A program made the position numbers and the translations under genes. A DNA stretch of 64,000 bases from Thermogemmatispora sp042408965 (lineage in GTDB: Bacteria > Chloroflexota > Ktedonobacteria > Ktedonobacterales > Ktedonobacteraceae), in contig JBHOQN010000026.1 in assembly GCA_042408965.1 (NCBI GenBank), positions 1-64,000 on the forward strand, in the 5' to 3' direction. Shown one piece after another: positions 8,334-17,780 of the stretch (its first letter is position 1; each line of letters begins with the position of its first letter). The notes under the pieces are model-generated. The model did no database searches. It saw only the letters and a list, made by a program, of their open reading frames with translations, and was not told the DNA's origin.

Positions 8334-10469
8334 ATGCCGGCGTTGAGAGAAGGCCAGAAATTTGAGCGTTATCGCATCATCAGATTGCTCGGTACAGGTG
8401 TAGCTGGCGAAAGCTACGAAGCTGAAGATACCGCTCTTCTCCGCAAAGTTGTCTTGAAGTTGCTGCATCCCTGGGCGCCTCTCTCAGACGCGGCGCGCCG
8501 CCAGTTCTTTCGCGAGATGCAGGGGATCGGCGCCCTGACCCATCGCTATCTGGCCCCCGTGCTCGATTATGGTGAGGTGCATGGCAATCTCTATGTTGCG
8601 CGCCGCTTTTTTAGCAGCGGCTCCCTCTTGAGCAGCGACGGCCGTCTCTGGTTCAGTCCCCCTCTGGAGCTGCATGCCGCCATCGCCTATGCTCATCAGC
8701 TTGCCCAGGCGCTGCAGCAGATTCACGAGTGCGGCTATCTGCATGGGGCGCTCGGCCTCTCCAATATCATGGTCCTGCGCGGTCCCAATATCGAGCAGGC
8801 GGCCGACTATGCACCCTTCATGCTGGCTGATGTCGGTCTGGCGCACTTTGTGCGTCGCTTTGGCCATTCGCGGAGCAGCGTGCTGCCTGTGACCGCTGCG
8901 CCCGAGCAGATTGGCGGGCGAGTCACTTCCGCCAGTGATCAGTTTGCACTGGCTGTGATTCTCTATGCCTGGATCAGTGGCCGACCTCCGTTTCTGGGGA
9001 CGCCTGCCGAGGTGGAGCAGGCCAAGCTGAGCGAGTCGTTTCCCTCGTTGCTCTCGCTCAAGGCGCCCGCCTCGTTGGAGCAGGAGGGCATCATTCGCCG
9101 TGCGCTCTCTGTCTATCCAGAGGATCGCTATCCGTCAATTCTGGCCTTTGCCGATGCCCTGCTGGCGACCCTGCGTCGTCCCTCGGTCCCTGTGCCTCAA
9201 GAGGTAGAGATCGAGAGGCCGCCTGCCCGCGAGGAGCCTGGACCTGACGCCCCACCTCCTCAGGTGGCGGTCTCACCGGTGGAGGTCACAAAGAGGGAGG
9301 AGGAGATCGTCGAGGAGGGAGTGAGCGGAGAGGAGCAGGTTAAGACTGGAGAGGGCGTTGAGAGAGAGGAGGGAGCGAGCGTCCGTGAGGAGCTCGCCGA
9401 GCAGGGAGTGCCGGATGGAGACCACATCGTCGCGGGGGAGGAACCGCGAGCCGCGGAGCCGCCTCTGGTGGAGCTCCCCGAGGTAGAACTGGCAGGAACG
9501 CTGCCAGAAGGGGGAGAGGCGCAGCGCCAGGAGGAGCATTCCGCTGACATGGCTCTCTCTCTTGAGGCTGTGCTCCCGACTCCCACCGGCGGCGAGGAGC
9601 GCCTCCCGGCCGCCGATCCCGAAAGGAGCGTCTTGCCTGCTACGACCGTTGAAGCTGCACGTGCCAGCGTTTCCGATACTGATCACGCGCCTGTAGAGCA
9701 GGTGTCAGCCAGCCTCACCTATCTGGAGACCTTGCTGCGGACAACTACCCAGGTTGCTCCCGACCATGGAGCGCGTCATGAGCAGGCCGCTGCCTTGAGT
9801 GGCGATGGCTCCCTGGCCGGAGCATCCGCGTCGTGGGCTGCTGAATCGCATTCCCACTTCCAGGAGCGTACACGTGCAGGAGAGGCAGAAGAGACGGCGA
9901 CGGTAGAGGGGTCTTCCCCTGAGTCCTCCTTGCTGCTGGAGGTTCTCTCTGCAGGCTCGCAGGTGCCGGCGATGGCCCCAGTGGTTGGCGAGCCGGTGCT
10001 CACTGTGGAGGCGTCGCTCCCCGCAGCTCCGTCGGAAGCGTCCTCCGCAGATCTGCCCGCATCTGCTCAGCCCGTCCCGCTGGAGGCCAGCGTGCTGGTC
10101 ATGCCGCCAGCCGGGCAGGAGCCGTACGTTGTCACTCTCGCTGCAACAGAGTTAAAGATCGGGCGGGCTGGGGATAGCGATCTCTTGCTCGAAGGCGATC
10201 GCCAGGTTTCACGGCGGCATGCCTATCTGAGGCGAGAGGGAGCGACCTTTCTCATTCAGGATGGAGATAATGCCGATGGCGTCTTTGTGAATGGTGAGCG
10301 CCTGCCTGTGCGGAGCAGCCGTCTGTTGCAGGCTGGTGATCGTATTCGTATCGGTGCCTATGAGCTGATCTTCCTCCTGGATACCGCCAGCAGCGTGCCT
10401 GCCACGGCATCCCTGGAGGCGCCGGCCGCCTCTGGCAATGTCTCTGAGGCGGCCTCATCGACCTCCTGA
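8334..10469 (+). CDS. Protein-kinase-like protein (probable pseudokinase) with C-terminal FHA domain
   Basis: The 711-residue protein starts with a kinase fold: glycine loop GTGVAGESY (20-28), the lysine of VVLKLL (Lys42), then a catalytic loop LHGALGLSNIM where HRDLKPEN is expected. The proton-acceptor Asp is Ala, and the metal-binding DFG reads DVG (LADVGLAH). APEQ and the DQFALAVILYAWISGRPPF helix are kept. It is therefore probably a pseudokinase that binds but may not phosphorylate. A low-complexity acidic linker of roughly 330 residues follows. The C-terminus is an FHA domain (about 595-680: KIGRAGDSD, VSRRHAYLRR, DGVFVNG), which binds phosphothreonine. ATG 8334 with GCGAGG 7 bases upstream is preferred to TTG 8328. 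The active kinase at 12483-14156 lies nearby and could supply the phosphosites. Likely cytoplasmic signalling scaffold. Confidence 0.8.
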   Translation: MPALREGQKFERYRIIRLLGTGVAGESYEAEDTALLRKVVLKLLHPWAPLSDAARRQFFREMQGIGALTHRYLAPVLDYGEVHGNLYVARRFFSSGSLLSSDGRLWFSPPLELHAAIAYAHQLAQALQQIHECGYLHGALGLSNIMVLRGPNIEQAADYAPFMLADVGLAHFVRRFGHSRSSVLPVTAAPEQIGGRVTSASDQFALAVILYAWISGRPPFLGTPAEVEQAKLSESFPSLLSLKAPASLEQEGIIRRALSVYPEDRYPSILAFADALLATLRRPSVPVPQEVEIERPPAREEPGPDAPPPQVAVSPVEVTKREEEIVEEGVSGEEQVKTGEGVEREEGASVREELAEQGVPDGDHIVAGEEPRAAEPPLVELPEVELAGTLPEGGEAQRQEEHSADMALSLEAVLPTPTGGEERLPAADPERSVLPATTVEAARASVSDTDHAPVEQVSASLTYLETLLRTTTQVAPDHGARHEQAAALSGDGSLAGASASWAAESHSHFQERTRAGEAEETATVEGSSPESSLLLEVLSAGSQVPAMAPVVGEPVLTVEASLPAAPSEASSADLPASAQPVPLEASVLVMPPAGQEPYVVTLAATELKIGRAGDSDLLLEGDRQVSRRHAYLRREGATFLIQDGDNADGVFVNGERLPVRSSRLLQAGDRIRIGAYELIFLLDTASSVPATASLEAPAASGNVSEAASSTS

Positions 10470-10725
10470 GTGCTGCTCTGCGCTACCACCTGTTCACGTT
10501 CACGCGCGCTCGGAACCCGGTCACCTCTGTGCTCTGGCTGGACGGAGCCTCGCCGCTCCACGCAGCGTGGTCCCCGGTCCACCTCTCCATGTCTGCCTGG
10601 TCTTGCCCTCTCGTACTGACCGGTCCGCCCTCCTCTTCCGTTCTGGTGCGGGCAGGCGAGGAGCGAACTTCCGGCTGGTGGTAAGATAAGGTCACCACAA
10701 CAACATCCGTGTGGAGAGACAAGCT

Positions 10726-11220
10726 GTGTTATATCGTTTACTCAAGGCGCTGGCCAGTCTCTGTTTCAACGCCTTGAATCTGCTGCTCCTGGGGAATATG
10801 CCGCCCCTGGGAGCGGTCAATGTCGTTGTCGAAGAGCGTGGTCGTTTCCTCGTTGTGCGCAGCCCTGGAGGCACCTGGAGCCTGCCAGGAGGCTTTATGC
10901 GCTGGAAAGAGACACCTGCCGAGGCAGCGGTGCGCGAGTGTGAGGAAGAGACCGGATTGCAGATCAGGATACAGAGCGTGATTGGTTGTTACGGGAAGGT
11001 CAGCACCTCCCTGACTCGTATGAGTTCGCTGACGGCAGTGCTCTGTGGCGAGGTTGTGGGTGGCTCGCTGCGCTCCAGTATGGAAGGCCGACCCTACTGG
11101 GTGGAGAGAGACGAGGCCTTACGCTACCTGGGGGCCGAGACGCAGGCGATTTTCGACGATTACGAGCGTTTTCTCGCCCGGACGTACAGGAAGCCATCTG
11201 TCGCCAGTGAGGGTGAATAG
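10726..11220 (+). CDS. Nudix hydrolase
   Basis: A perfect Nudix box is seen: GFMRWKE-TPAEAAV-RECEEETGL (Gx5Ex7REUxEExGU), about residues 55-77 of 164. This loop binds Mg and hydrolyses nucleoside diphosphates linked to another group; the substrate cannot be told. The N-terminus has a short hydrophobic helix (LASLCFNALNLLLLGN) before the fold, which might attach it to the membrane or be part of the domain. The start is uncertain: GTG 10726 has GGAG 10 bases upstream, while GTG 10711 has none in range. It stands alone between the pseudokinase gene and the Sua5-type gene, same strand. Confidence 0.85.
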   Translation: MLYRLLKALASLCFNALNLLLLGNMPPLGAVNVVVEERGRFLVVRSPGGTWSLPGGFMRWKETPAEAAVRECEEETGLQIRIQSVIGCYGKVSTSLTRMSSLTAVLCGEVVGGSLRSSMEGRPYWVERDEALRYLGAETQAIFDDYERFLARTYRKPSVASEGE

Positions 11221-11307
11221 AAGCGGGAGCTGCTGGAGAGGCAGGGCTGTACCGGAGCGCGAGCAATCCTGCACGAAGCTCTGGCGCTCCGCGCCTCTTT
11301 CTGCTGC

Positions 11308-11336
11308 TTGTCGTCGCTCTCCGGGCATGCTATACT
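11308..11336 (+). promoter_or_regulatory. Promoter of the Sua5-type gene
   Basis: TTGTCG (11308-11313), 17-base spacer, TATACT (11331-11336) with the extended TGC before it. Start codon 39 bases downstream. Confidence 0.6.
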
Positions 11337-11374
11337 CCTCATCACGGTGAGAGAACCGGGCCAGAGGAGTGAAG

Positions 11375-12481
11375 ATGGATACTGAAGTTGTCAGGATTAA
11401 CGCGCAGCGGCCTGAGATGGAAGTGATCGAGCGCGCGGCGGCCCTCTTGCGAGTGGGCGAGGTGGTCGTTTTCCCGACGGAGACCGTCTATGGGCTGGGG
11501 GGCGATGCCTTTCAGGAAGAGGCGCTGCACCGCATTTTCGCGGCCAAGGGCCGTCCCTTCAACGATCCCTTGATTGTGCATATTGTCAGCGAGATGGAAC
11601 TGCAGCATGTGGCTGCTGAGGTCTCTGAGCGCGCGCGGCGCCTGGCGGAAGCCTTCTGGCCGGGACCACTGACGCTGATTCTGCCGCGCGGGGAGTCTGT
11701 CCCCACGCTGGTCACGGCCGGCCTCGACACGGTAGCTGTGCGCATGCCACGCCATCCCGTCGCACGGGCTCTGATTCGGGCTCTCGGCTCGCCCGTGGCC
11801 GCTCCCAGCGCCAACCGCTTTATGCATGTGAGCCCGACCAGGGCCGAACATGCCCTGGCCGACCTCGCCGGCCGGGTTCCCTTGATCCTCGATGGTGGGC
11901 CAAGCGAGGTCGGCGTTGAGTCAACAGTCGTCGATCTCTGTGCAGAGCCGCCCCGGATTCTGCGGCCTGGGGGAGTCAGCTTCGAGGCTCTCCGCACCAT
12001 ACTGCCAGAGGTGCTCCCGCCACCGCCTCGCCCCGCTGCCCCTATGGAGGCGCGCGAAGCTCAGGAGCGACAGGCGCAGAGAGCACCCGGTCAGCTCCCT
12101 GTGCATTATGCTCCCGCGGTTCCGCTCCTGCTCTTTGAGGGGAGCGAGGAGGCCATGCGTCAGGCCATCGCCGCCGAAGCGCGCCGTCGGCAGGCGGCTG
12201 GTGAACGGGTGGGCATCCTGGCAGCCGACGAGGATCTTGCAGCTCTGCGCGACTGCGTAGAGCAGGGGGCGCTGGTCTGCTCGCTGGGAACGACCACGGC
12301 CCCTCAAGGAATTGCGGCCGCTCTCTTTGCCGCCCTGCGTTCGCTGGAGGCCGCCCACATCACTGTGATTCTCTCCCGCAGCTTCAGTCGCCAGGATCTG
12401 GGCCTGGCTGTTCAGGATCGCCTGTTGCGCGCCGCCGGTGGCCAGGTCATCGATGTCCGGGCCGGGTCGCTGCCTCTCTAA
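11375..12481 (+). CDS. L-threonylcarbamoyladenylate synthase (Sua5/YwlC type)
   Basis: The 368-residue protein has the YrdC/Sua5 fold: FPTETVYGLGGDAF near the N-terminus, KGRPFNDPLIVHI (binding of ATP and threonine), WPGPLTLIL, VAVRMPRHPVA, SPVAAPSANRFMHVSPT and VESTVVDL. After about residue 225 comes the Sua5-specific C-terminal Rossmann-like domain, so this is the long Sua5 form and not the short YrdC form. It makes threonylcarbamoyl-AMP from threonine, bicarbonate and ATP, the first step of the t6A37 modification of ANN-decoding tRNAs. ATG 11375 follows GAGGAG by 5 bases; GTG 11369 overlaps that site. It is convergent with the kinase gene, with one base between the stop codons. The other tRNA A37 enzyme in the window is miaB at 18830. 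Confidence 0.92.
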   Translation: MDTEVVRINAQRPEMEVIERAAALLRVGEVVVFPTETVYGLGGDAFQEEALHRIFAAKGRPFNDPLIVHIVSEMELQHVAAEVSERARRLAEAFWPGPLTLILPRGESVPTLVTAGLDTVAVRMPRHPVARALIRALGSPVAAPSANRFMHVSPTRAEHALADLAGRVPLILDGGPSEVGVESTVVDLCAEPPRILRPGGVSFEALRTILPEVLPPPPRPAAPMEAREAQERQAQRAPGQLPVHYAPAVPLLLFEGSEEAMRQAIAAEARRRQAAGERVGILAADEDLAALRDCVEQGALVCSLGTTTAPQGIAAALFAALRSLEAAHITVILSRSFSRQDLGLAVQDRLLRAAGGQVIDVRAGSLPL

Positions 12482-12482
12482 T

Positions 12483-14156
12483 CTAGTGATGGAAGCGCTC
12501 AGCAATCTTCTGGATCAGCAGCTCGATCAGAGCAGCGATCAGGCTCTGCACGAGGAGGCCGCTCACAGTCCAGGCGAGGGAGAGCGCCGGGAGGCTTGAG
12601 ATGGAGCTGCCTGTCACGACCTCTGCGGGCAGGAGCTCACTGGCTGCGTAGGCTGCGACGAGGTAGCCCGCGTGCGTGGCGCCGCCGATGATGATCATCA
12701 CTGCGGAAATCAGGGCGCCGCAGAGGAAGATGAGCAGGGCTCTCCCCAGGCCACGCAGGACGAGGCGCTCGTGCAGCCCTCCCACGAGATAGACCGTCAG
12801 AAGCTGACCTGCAAGAAGCAGCAGGTCCCCTCGCTGGAAGCCTGTTGGTAGCCCCTCGGCGATCACGACTGCGCCCGCCAGGAGGGGGATTGCCAGCGCG
12901 CGCCGCCGACCAAATACAGCGCCGGCCAGGAGCACGAGCAGATTCGCCAGGAGTGCGCACAGCACGCCGCCCGCTCCATACGAGCGTGGTAGCTCTCCCA
13001 GGAGCGGCAGCATGTGACGGGTGCTGAAGAGCGCCCCGGTCGCTGTCGCTGCCAGGAGGCCGGCGTAGCCCAGGAGGAAGCCGCTCTCGCTTGCCGAGAA
13101 GTGGCCGCGAAAGAGCGGCAGGTAGTTGAGCGCCATCGGTGGCGGTGGCAAGCGCGGTGGCGGGACGTCGCTCGGCTGGTAGTAGGAGAAGGCGCTGCCA
13201 GGTGCTCTCGTCTCAGCCGTCCCCGCCAGAGTGGGGGCCGCTGCTGCCTGCTGTGCTAGGCTCTCCGTGAGGCCTGCTGGAGCGCGTAAGGTGCGGGCCT
13301 GTGTCGCAGGTAAGGCGTCGCGCGCAGGGGTGAGCAGCAGCGTGCTGGTAGTCGCCTGCTCTAGAGCTTCGGCGAAGGCCTTGATCGAGGGGAAGCGCGC
13401 TCGCCAGTCCTTCTCCAGAGCGCGCATGATGATCTGCTCGATCTCCAGAGAAATCTCTGGCGCCTCATGACGCAGCGAGGGTGGTGGTGTGCTGCAGTGC
13501 TTGACTGCGACTTCGGCGAACGTTCCCTGGAAGGGAGGGTGGCCGGAGAGCCATTCGTAGAGGACCACAGCCAGAGCGTACTGATCGCTGGCGATGCGTG
13601 GAGGTCCCTGGATCTGCTCAGGGGCCATGTAGGTGACGGTGCCTGCGATATCGAGAGGACCCTGAGAGCGGCTGCTGCGTGCCAGGACAGCGATGCCGAA
13701 ATCTGCCAGTTGAATGGCGTCGCCCCGCCCGATGAGCATGTTTTCTGGTTTGACATCGCGGTGCACGATGCTGGCGTCGTGGGCGTATTGCAGAGCCGCA
13801 GCCACCTGACGGACGTAGCCCAGAGCGATCATGAGGGGTACCTTTGTGCCTCTAGGATGACGCTGGCGCAGCGTACCGCCGGGCAGGTAGTCCATCACCA
13901 GATAGGGGATCTGCCCTTCATGGAAGCCGAAGTCCAGGATGCGCACGATGTGTGGATGAACCAGGTGCGCAATGAGGCGGGCCTCACTGCGAAACTGCTC
14001 AATGTCCTCGCTGTTAAGGATGGTGCGCAAGACTTTGATGGCCGCTGGCGTATGCAGATGGATGTGGGTGCCCAGGTAGACCTGGGCAAAACCACCTTCC
14101 CCCAGCAGGCGCTCGAGGTGATAGTGACCCACCTGTTGCCCCGAGTAGTCGGTCAT
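12483..14156 (-). CDS. Active-type Ser/Thr protein kinase with C-terminal membrane region
   Basis: The 557-residue protein has a complete Hanks-type kinase domain: GEGGFAQVY (19-27), Lys41 in AAIKVL, HRDVKPEN (132-139) with catalytic Asp134, DFG (152-154), TYMAPEQ and the DQYALAVVLYEWLSGHPPF helix. All catalytic residues are present. After a proline-rich linker (about 290-355) there are several hydrophobic spans to the C-terminus instead of PASTA repeats, so it is probably held in the membrane with an unknown sensor part. The frame extends to 14258, but ATG 14156 (MTDYSGQQVGHYHLERLL) has GGAG about 10 bases upstream and places the kinase domain at the N-terminus as usual. Two FHA-containing pseudokinases in this window are candidate partners. 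Confidence 0.9.
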   Translation of the reverse strand: MTDYSGQQVGHYHLERLLGEGGFAQVYLGTHIHLHTPAAIKVLRTILNSEDIEQFRSEARLIAHLVHPHIVRILDFGFHEGQIPYLVMDYLPGGTLRQRHPRGTKVPLMIALGYVRQVAAALQYAHDASIVHRDVKPENMLIGRGDAIQLADFGIAVLARSSRSQGPLDIAGTVTYMAPEQIQGPPRIASDQYALAVVLYEWLSGHPPFQGTFAEVAVKHCSTPPPSLRHEAPEISLEIEQIIMRALEKDWRARFPSIKAFAEALEQATTSTLLLTPARDALPATQARTLRAPAGLTESLAQQAAAAPTLAGTAETRAPGSAFSYYQPSDVPPPRLPPPPMALNYLPLFRGHFSASESGFLLGYAGLLAATATGALFSTRHMLPLLGELPRSYGAGGVLCALLANLLVLLAGAVFGRRRALAIPLLAGAVVIAEGLPTGFQRGDLLLLAGQLLTVYLVGGLHERLVLRGLGRALLIFLCGALISAVMIIIGGATHAGYLVAAYAASELLPAEVVTGSSISSLPALSLAWTVSGLLVQSLIAALIELLIQKIAERFHH

Positions 14157-14344
14157 GTCGCTTGCTCTCCGCGTGTATTGCCCGTCGTCCTGGGTGTTGC
14201 CTGTTATCCGCCTCTGTATGGTATCAGGTTGATGGGCATTGCTTCTCTCTCTTGCCATGGTGCCAGGCAGGCGGCTTCAGAGACCTCCGCACTCTATCAA
14301 ACGCCACGAGGGCCTGATTCTGGCGCATGGACTACGCCGGCCCG

Positions 14345-15121
14345 TCAGAGGGCGGAAGTAGCAACGAACTCGCCGCGCATAAACTGAATGATGTAGTCCC
14401 CGGCCGGGTGCCCGCTACGCTTGACCGCCTCGATGACCGCTTCACGATCGTAGGGTACCCGGCGTAACTGCACCTGGTAGCCGCTGTTGTTGGCCTTCAC
14501 GATGGCGTAGCTCGCCAGCAGTTCGGGGGTGACAGGATTGCTCACGCTCCCCAGGTTGATGACGCGCACACCGCCTGCCGTACGATCAAGCGGAATATGG
14601 GTGTGGCCGACGCAGATCAGGTCGGCGTTGCAGTCCTTCACCAGGGCCTCTAGCTCGGCCTCGCTCAGACGGAGATGAATGCCTGGCCCGTCATCGGTGC
14701 CGGGCGCGGCATGCACGCCCAGCAGACGCGTCCCATCGGGCAATCTCAGGCGTTGCTCCAGCGGCAGGCGTGCCAGCCAGTCCAGCCAGCCGCTGGCTGC
14801 CAGGTAGCCCCTGGTCCAGGCAAAGCTTTTGACTGTGCTGATCATCTTAGGCAGCAGTTCAGGACGAACCTGAGTCTGCATCTGTTGAAGCGAGAGAGGT
14901 AACTCATCAGTTATGAGATAGCGATCGGTGTTGCCGCGCGCGAAACGCGCGTTCGGCAGAGCTGAGACGCGCTCAAGCACCTTCACGGGATCGTAGCCGA
15001 TGGCGGCAAAGTCGCCAAGCAGCCAGTATTCGTCGATGGGTCCCTGCTTCTGGATGTCCGCCAGGACGGCCTCCAGCGCGATGGGGTTCCCGTGAATATC
15101 TGAAAGAATGGCAATACGCAT
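14345..15121 (-). CDS. Metallophosphoesterase (YfcE/MJ0936-like)
   Basis: The 258-residue protein shows the calcineurin-like metal motifs in order: LSDIHGN (residues 5-11), LLGDFAAIG, RGNTDR, GVHAAPG, CVGHTHIP and NLGSVSNP. These residues hold the two metals. The family splits phosphodiesters or phosphoesters; the natural substrate is not evident. ATG 15121 is preferred to TTG 15127, with GAGG 7 bases upstream. It sits 188 bases upstream of the kinase gene on the same strand. Confidence 0.88.
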   Translation of the reverse strand: MRIAILSDIHGNPIALEAVLADIQKQGPIDEYWLLGDFAAIGYDPVKVLERVSALPNARFARGNTDRYLITDELPLSLQQMQTQVRPELLPKMISTVKSFAWTRGYLAASGWLDWLARLPLEQRLRLPDGTRLLGVHAAPGTDDGPGIHLRLSEAELEALVKDCNADLICVGHTHIPLDRTAGGVRVINLGSVSNPVTPELLASYAIVKANNSGYQVQLRRVPYDREAVIEAVKRSGHPAGDYIIQFMRGEFVATSAL

Positions 15122-16033
15122 ACACAAACCTCTCTATATCGATGTGCTTCCCAGCAGATGTCTGCAAGATAGTGAATAGGGCAGACGACGCTCCTGGAGC
15201 AGCCATTATCGTTGTGCTCGCCGTGCGCGGACAGAGCAGCCGGGGTAGGAGCCTGGAGATCCCTTGCGGTGTAGCCCCTGCCTGTTGCCAGCAAGGCAAG
15301 CCGGTGTGAGAGTGAGGGCCGGAAGACCGTGACGGGTGCTGTGGCGGGACCAGGCAGATCCTCGGATAGGCGTGCTGCTCTGGCTCCGCGCAGAGAAGCG
15401 CGTGCGGTGAGCGCGACCAGGCGGCTCTGCAGCGACAGGAGCGCCTCTGCGATACCCATGTACTGGCCTTGCCGTGAGCAGGAGGCAAGTGCTCCGGCCC
15501 GAATCAGATGGCCCCTGGAGTCTCAGGAGATGACGGCAGGCCGGCGGAGCGGAGACCATAGGGCTACTCCCCCCAGCATGGAATCGCTCGCGGCTGCGCA
15601 GGCCGCTGGGAGGTAGCTGTCCGGTGTCGGTGCAGCTCACGACACTGCCTGGTGGTGATCTTCACGTGTCATAGACTCCTGACGTAGTTTCAGGTTGATC
15701 CATCTCTGCCAATCATAGCACATCCATACTCCACAGGCCCATAGATCTGACCAATAAGGCTACTGATCTGGTGTACATCTCGCCGGCGCATGCTGTGGTA
15801 ATCCCGACCATCTACGATCCTTCCCCTGTTTCTGCAATGCCCTCTAGATATCGCTGCATGTCGTTCTGTATCTCCACACTGCCAGGACTGACTGCCACGA
15901 ACAGCGTGGAGGTCTGGCAGAGAGCGAAGAGGATAGAGGGCAACCAGGGCGCGTACTGGCGTGGAGCGTCTCATCCAGCGGTGTGCGAAGGCGTGCACAG
16001 CCACGCATGGTCCCACATGGCTTGTTTGGGGGG
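15122..16033. other. About 900 bases with no recognised gene
   Basis: Short open frames exist on both strands (for example 15206-15640 minus and 15690-16217 minus), but they are Arg/Ser/His-rich, lack a clear ribosome site and show no family motif. The stretch may be a decayed gene or a long untranslated region. No tRNA, repeat array or strong terminator was seen. Confidence 0.5.
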
Positions 16034-17734
16034 TCAGCGGCGATCGAGCATGTAGCGGATCTTCAGAGCCAGCTGTAGAGAGAGACGTAGGTCTGGGTCT
16101 TCGAGCGACTGACCGAGCAGCTCCTCGATGCGCTCCAGCCGATAGAGCAGCGAGTTGCGATGCATGTGCATTGCCCGAGCTGCCTCGCTCAGATTGCCAT
16201 TGCAGCGAAAGAAGCATTCCAGGGTCTCGATCAGCTCGCTCCCGCGGCTATCATGCTCAAGCAGAGGACCGAGCGTCTCATGATAGAAGGCAGTCAGCTC
16301 CTCATGGCCGTAGAGGTGGAAGAGCAGGCGATAGATCCCCAGGCGCGCAAAGGAGTGCACCAGACCCTCCCCAAAGAGCCGGCGTCCGATCTCCAGGGCC
16401 TGTTGAGCTTCGCGCATCGACTGGCCGATCCCCTGAATCTGCAGGGCGATGCGTCCGATGCCAGCCGAATAGGTAACACGCTGCTCCGCCTCTCCAGAGA
16501 GTGGTTGACGGCCAGGACCGCTCGGGCCTGTCTCACCGGTCAGCTGCTTCATAAAGTTCGTGCTTTGTTGAATGCGCGTGTGGACGCGCTCCAGGCGTGC
16601 AAAGAGCGCCTGCTCCAGCTCATGCTCCGAATGCACCTCGCTATTCCCTGCTCGCAGTTCGGTCAAGGGGAGTAGGGCCAGAACACGTTGCTGCTCGTTC
16701 ACGACCCAGGCAGATGGCCAGGAGCGCAGAATCTCTTCGCGTACGCGCCTGCTCCAGCCGCCGCTGCTGGTGTGGGGGGAGAGCACCGCGAAGGGGGCCA
16801 GTTCAAAGATGACCACCACCTGTGGAGGAGTCAGATCATAGCCGAGCAATCGGGCACGGACCTGTAGCTCTTCCGGTTGCTGATAGCTTCCCTGAATCAC
16901 ATCCATGAAAGCTTCAAGCTGGTAGCGACTCTCCACCTCGCTCCGCTCGCGTTCGCGCACGAATTCGAGCGCCAGGATTGGAGAGACCTGTCCCAGCAGA
17001 ATACGCTCCTGGTAGTCGATGCGCTCCTCATGGCCGATGAGCGAGAGATAGCCCACAATCTCGTGGCGGATCAGAATGGGGACCACCACACGCGCCAGCC
17101 CCTGCTGGCGGAGCAGCTCCTCGTCCTGCACGGCTGGAGAGCTGGCCGCCTCTTCTCCCGGCGGAGGAACCTGCCAGCGTGGCAGATAATCAGCGTCTTG
17201 AACCACCACCCATTTGCCGGTGATCTGGGCCAGGTGTTCACAGAGACCCTGGATACCAACGCCTTGAACGCTGAGTTGCATCAACTGGTGCGCCACTTCG
17301 GTCGCTTTTCGCTCGATCTCGCTGCGAAAACTCGCGACAAAGGTGATGACCTCACGCACAATCTCTTCCAGAGGAGCAGTGGCCGGAAGGTAGATCAGCG
17401 GGAGGTGCAGCCGGTTGGCAACGCTCTCTGCCTCAGCGCCCAGCATCGCGAGCGAGGGGGCGGCCACAGCGACCGCTGAAATGCCCTCCCTGTGCAACGT
17501 CTGCAGCAAGTGCGGGAGTGTCTCGTCGAGGCGGCGCAGCTGGGTCAGACTGAGCAGAGCCAGTTCACCGCCGCGGATACTCTCGAAGGCGGGAAGACGT
17601 GCGCGCATGCGCAATGCCCAGGTCACGCGACGCTCCAGACCCTCTGCACCAGCCACTAGTTGAGCATCGCGTGAAGCCAGCAGCGTCAGGATATTCCGCA
17701 CCGTAGCCGCCGAGGTCGGGGGCGGGCTGCTCAT
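16034..17734 (-). CDS. PucR-family transcriptional regulator
   Basis: The 566-residue protein has the PucR layout. The N-terminal domain (about 1-125) contains TWALRMRARLPAFESIRGGELALLSL. A GAF-like middle region (about 140-270) includes GVGIQGLCEHLAQITGKWVVVQD. A GGDEF-like CdaR segment follows. The C-terminal helix-turn-helix (about 500-560) reads ECFFRCNGNLSEAARAMHMHRNSLLYRLERIEELLG. Relatives control purine degradation or other amine and sugar pathways in response to a metabolite. No purine genes are close; the molybdenum hydroxylase genes at 26 kb are too far to link. ATG 17734 has GGAGG 7 bases upstream. It is the last gene of the minus-strand run from miaB, with 34 bases between it and the small basic gene. 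Confidence 0.88.
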   Translation of the reverse strand: MSSPPPTSAATVRNILTLLASRDAQLVAGAEGLERRVTWALRMRARLPAFESIRGGELALLSLTQLRRLDETLPHLLQTLHREGISAVAVAAPSLAMLGAEAESVANRLHLPLIYLPATAPLEEIVREVITFVASFRSEIERKATEVAHQLMQLSVQGVGIQGLCEHLAQITGKWVVVQDADYLPRWQVPPPGEEAASSPAVQDEELLRQQGLARVVVPILIRHEIVGYLSLIGHEERIDYQERILLGQVSPILALEFVRERERSEVESRYQLEAFMDVIQGSYQQPEELQVRARLLGYDLTPPQVVVIFELAPFAVLSPHTSSGGWSRRVREEILRSWPSAWVVNEQQRVLALLPLTELRAGNSEVHSEHELEQALFARLERVHTRIQQSTNFMKQLTGETGPSGPGRQPLSGEAEQRVTYSAGIGRIALQIQGIGQSMREAQQALEIGRRLFGEGLVHSFARLGIYRLLFHLYGHEELTAFYHETLGPLLEHDSRGSELIETLECFFRCNGNLSEAARAMHMHRNSLLYRLERIEELLGQSLEDPDLRLSLQLALKIRYMLDRR

Positions 17735-17759
17735 AGCGGTGCCTCCATACAAGAGGGAA

Positions 17760-17780
17760 GCGCGGCGTTTACCGCCGCGC
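17760..17780 (-). terminator. GC hairpin over the stop of the small basic gene
   Basis: A perfect 8-base stem (GCGCGGCG / CGCCGCGC) with a 5-base loop spans the stop codon of the 39-residue gene. No long T run follows, so it may attenuate rather than end transcription into pucR. Confidence 0.45.

Noticed and set aside
15690..16217. 175-codon minus-strand frame overlapping the end of pucR
   Set aside because: Overlaps a certain gene in another frame, no ribosome site, no domain.
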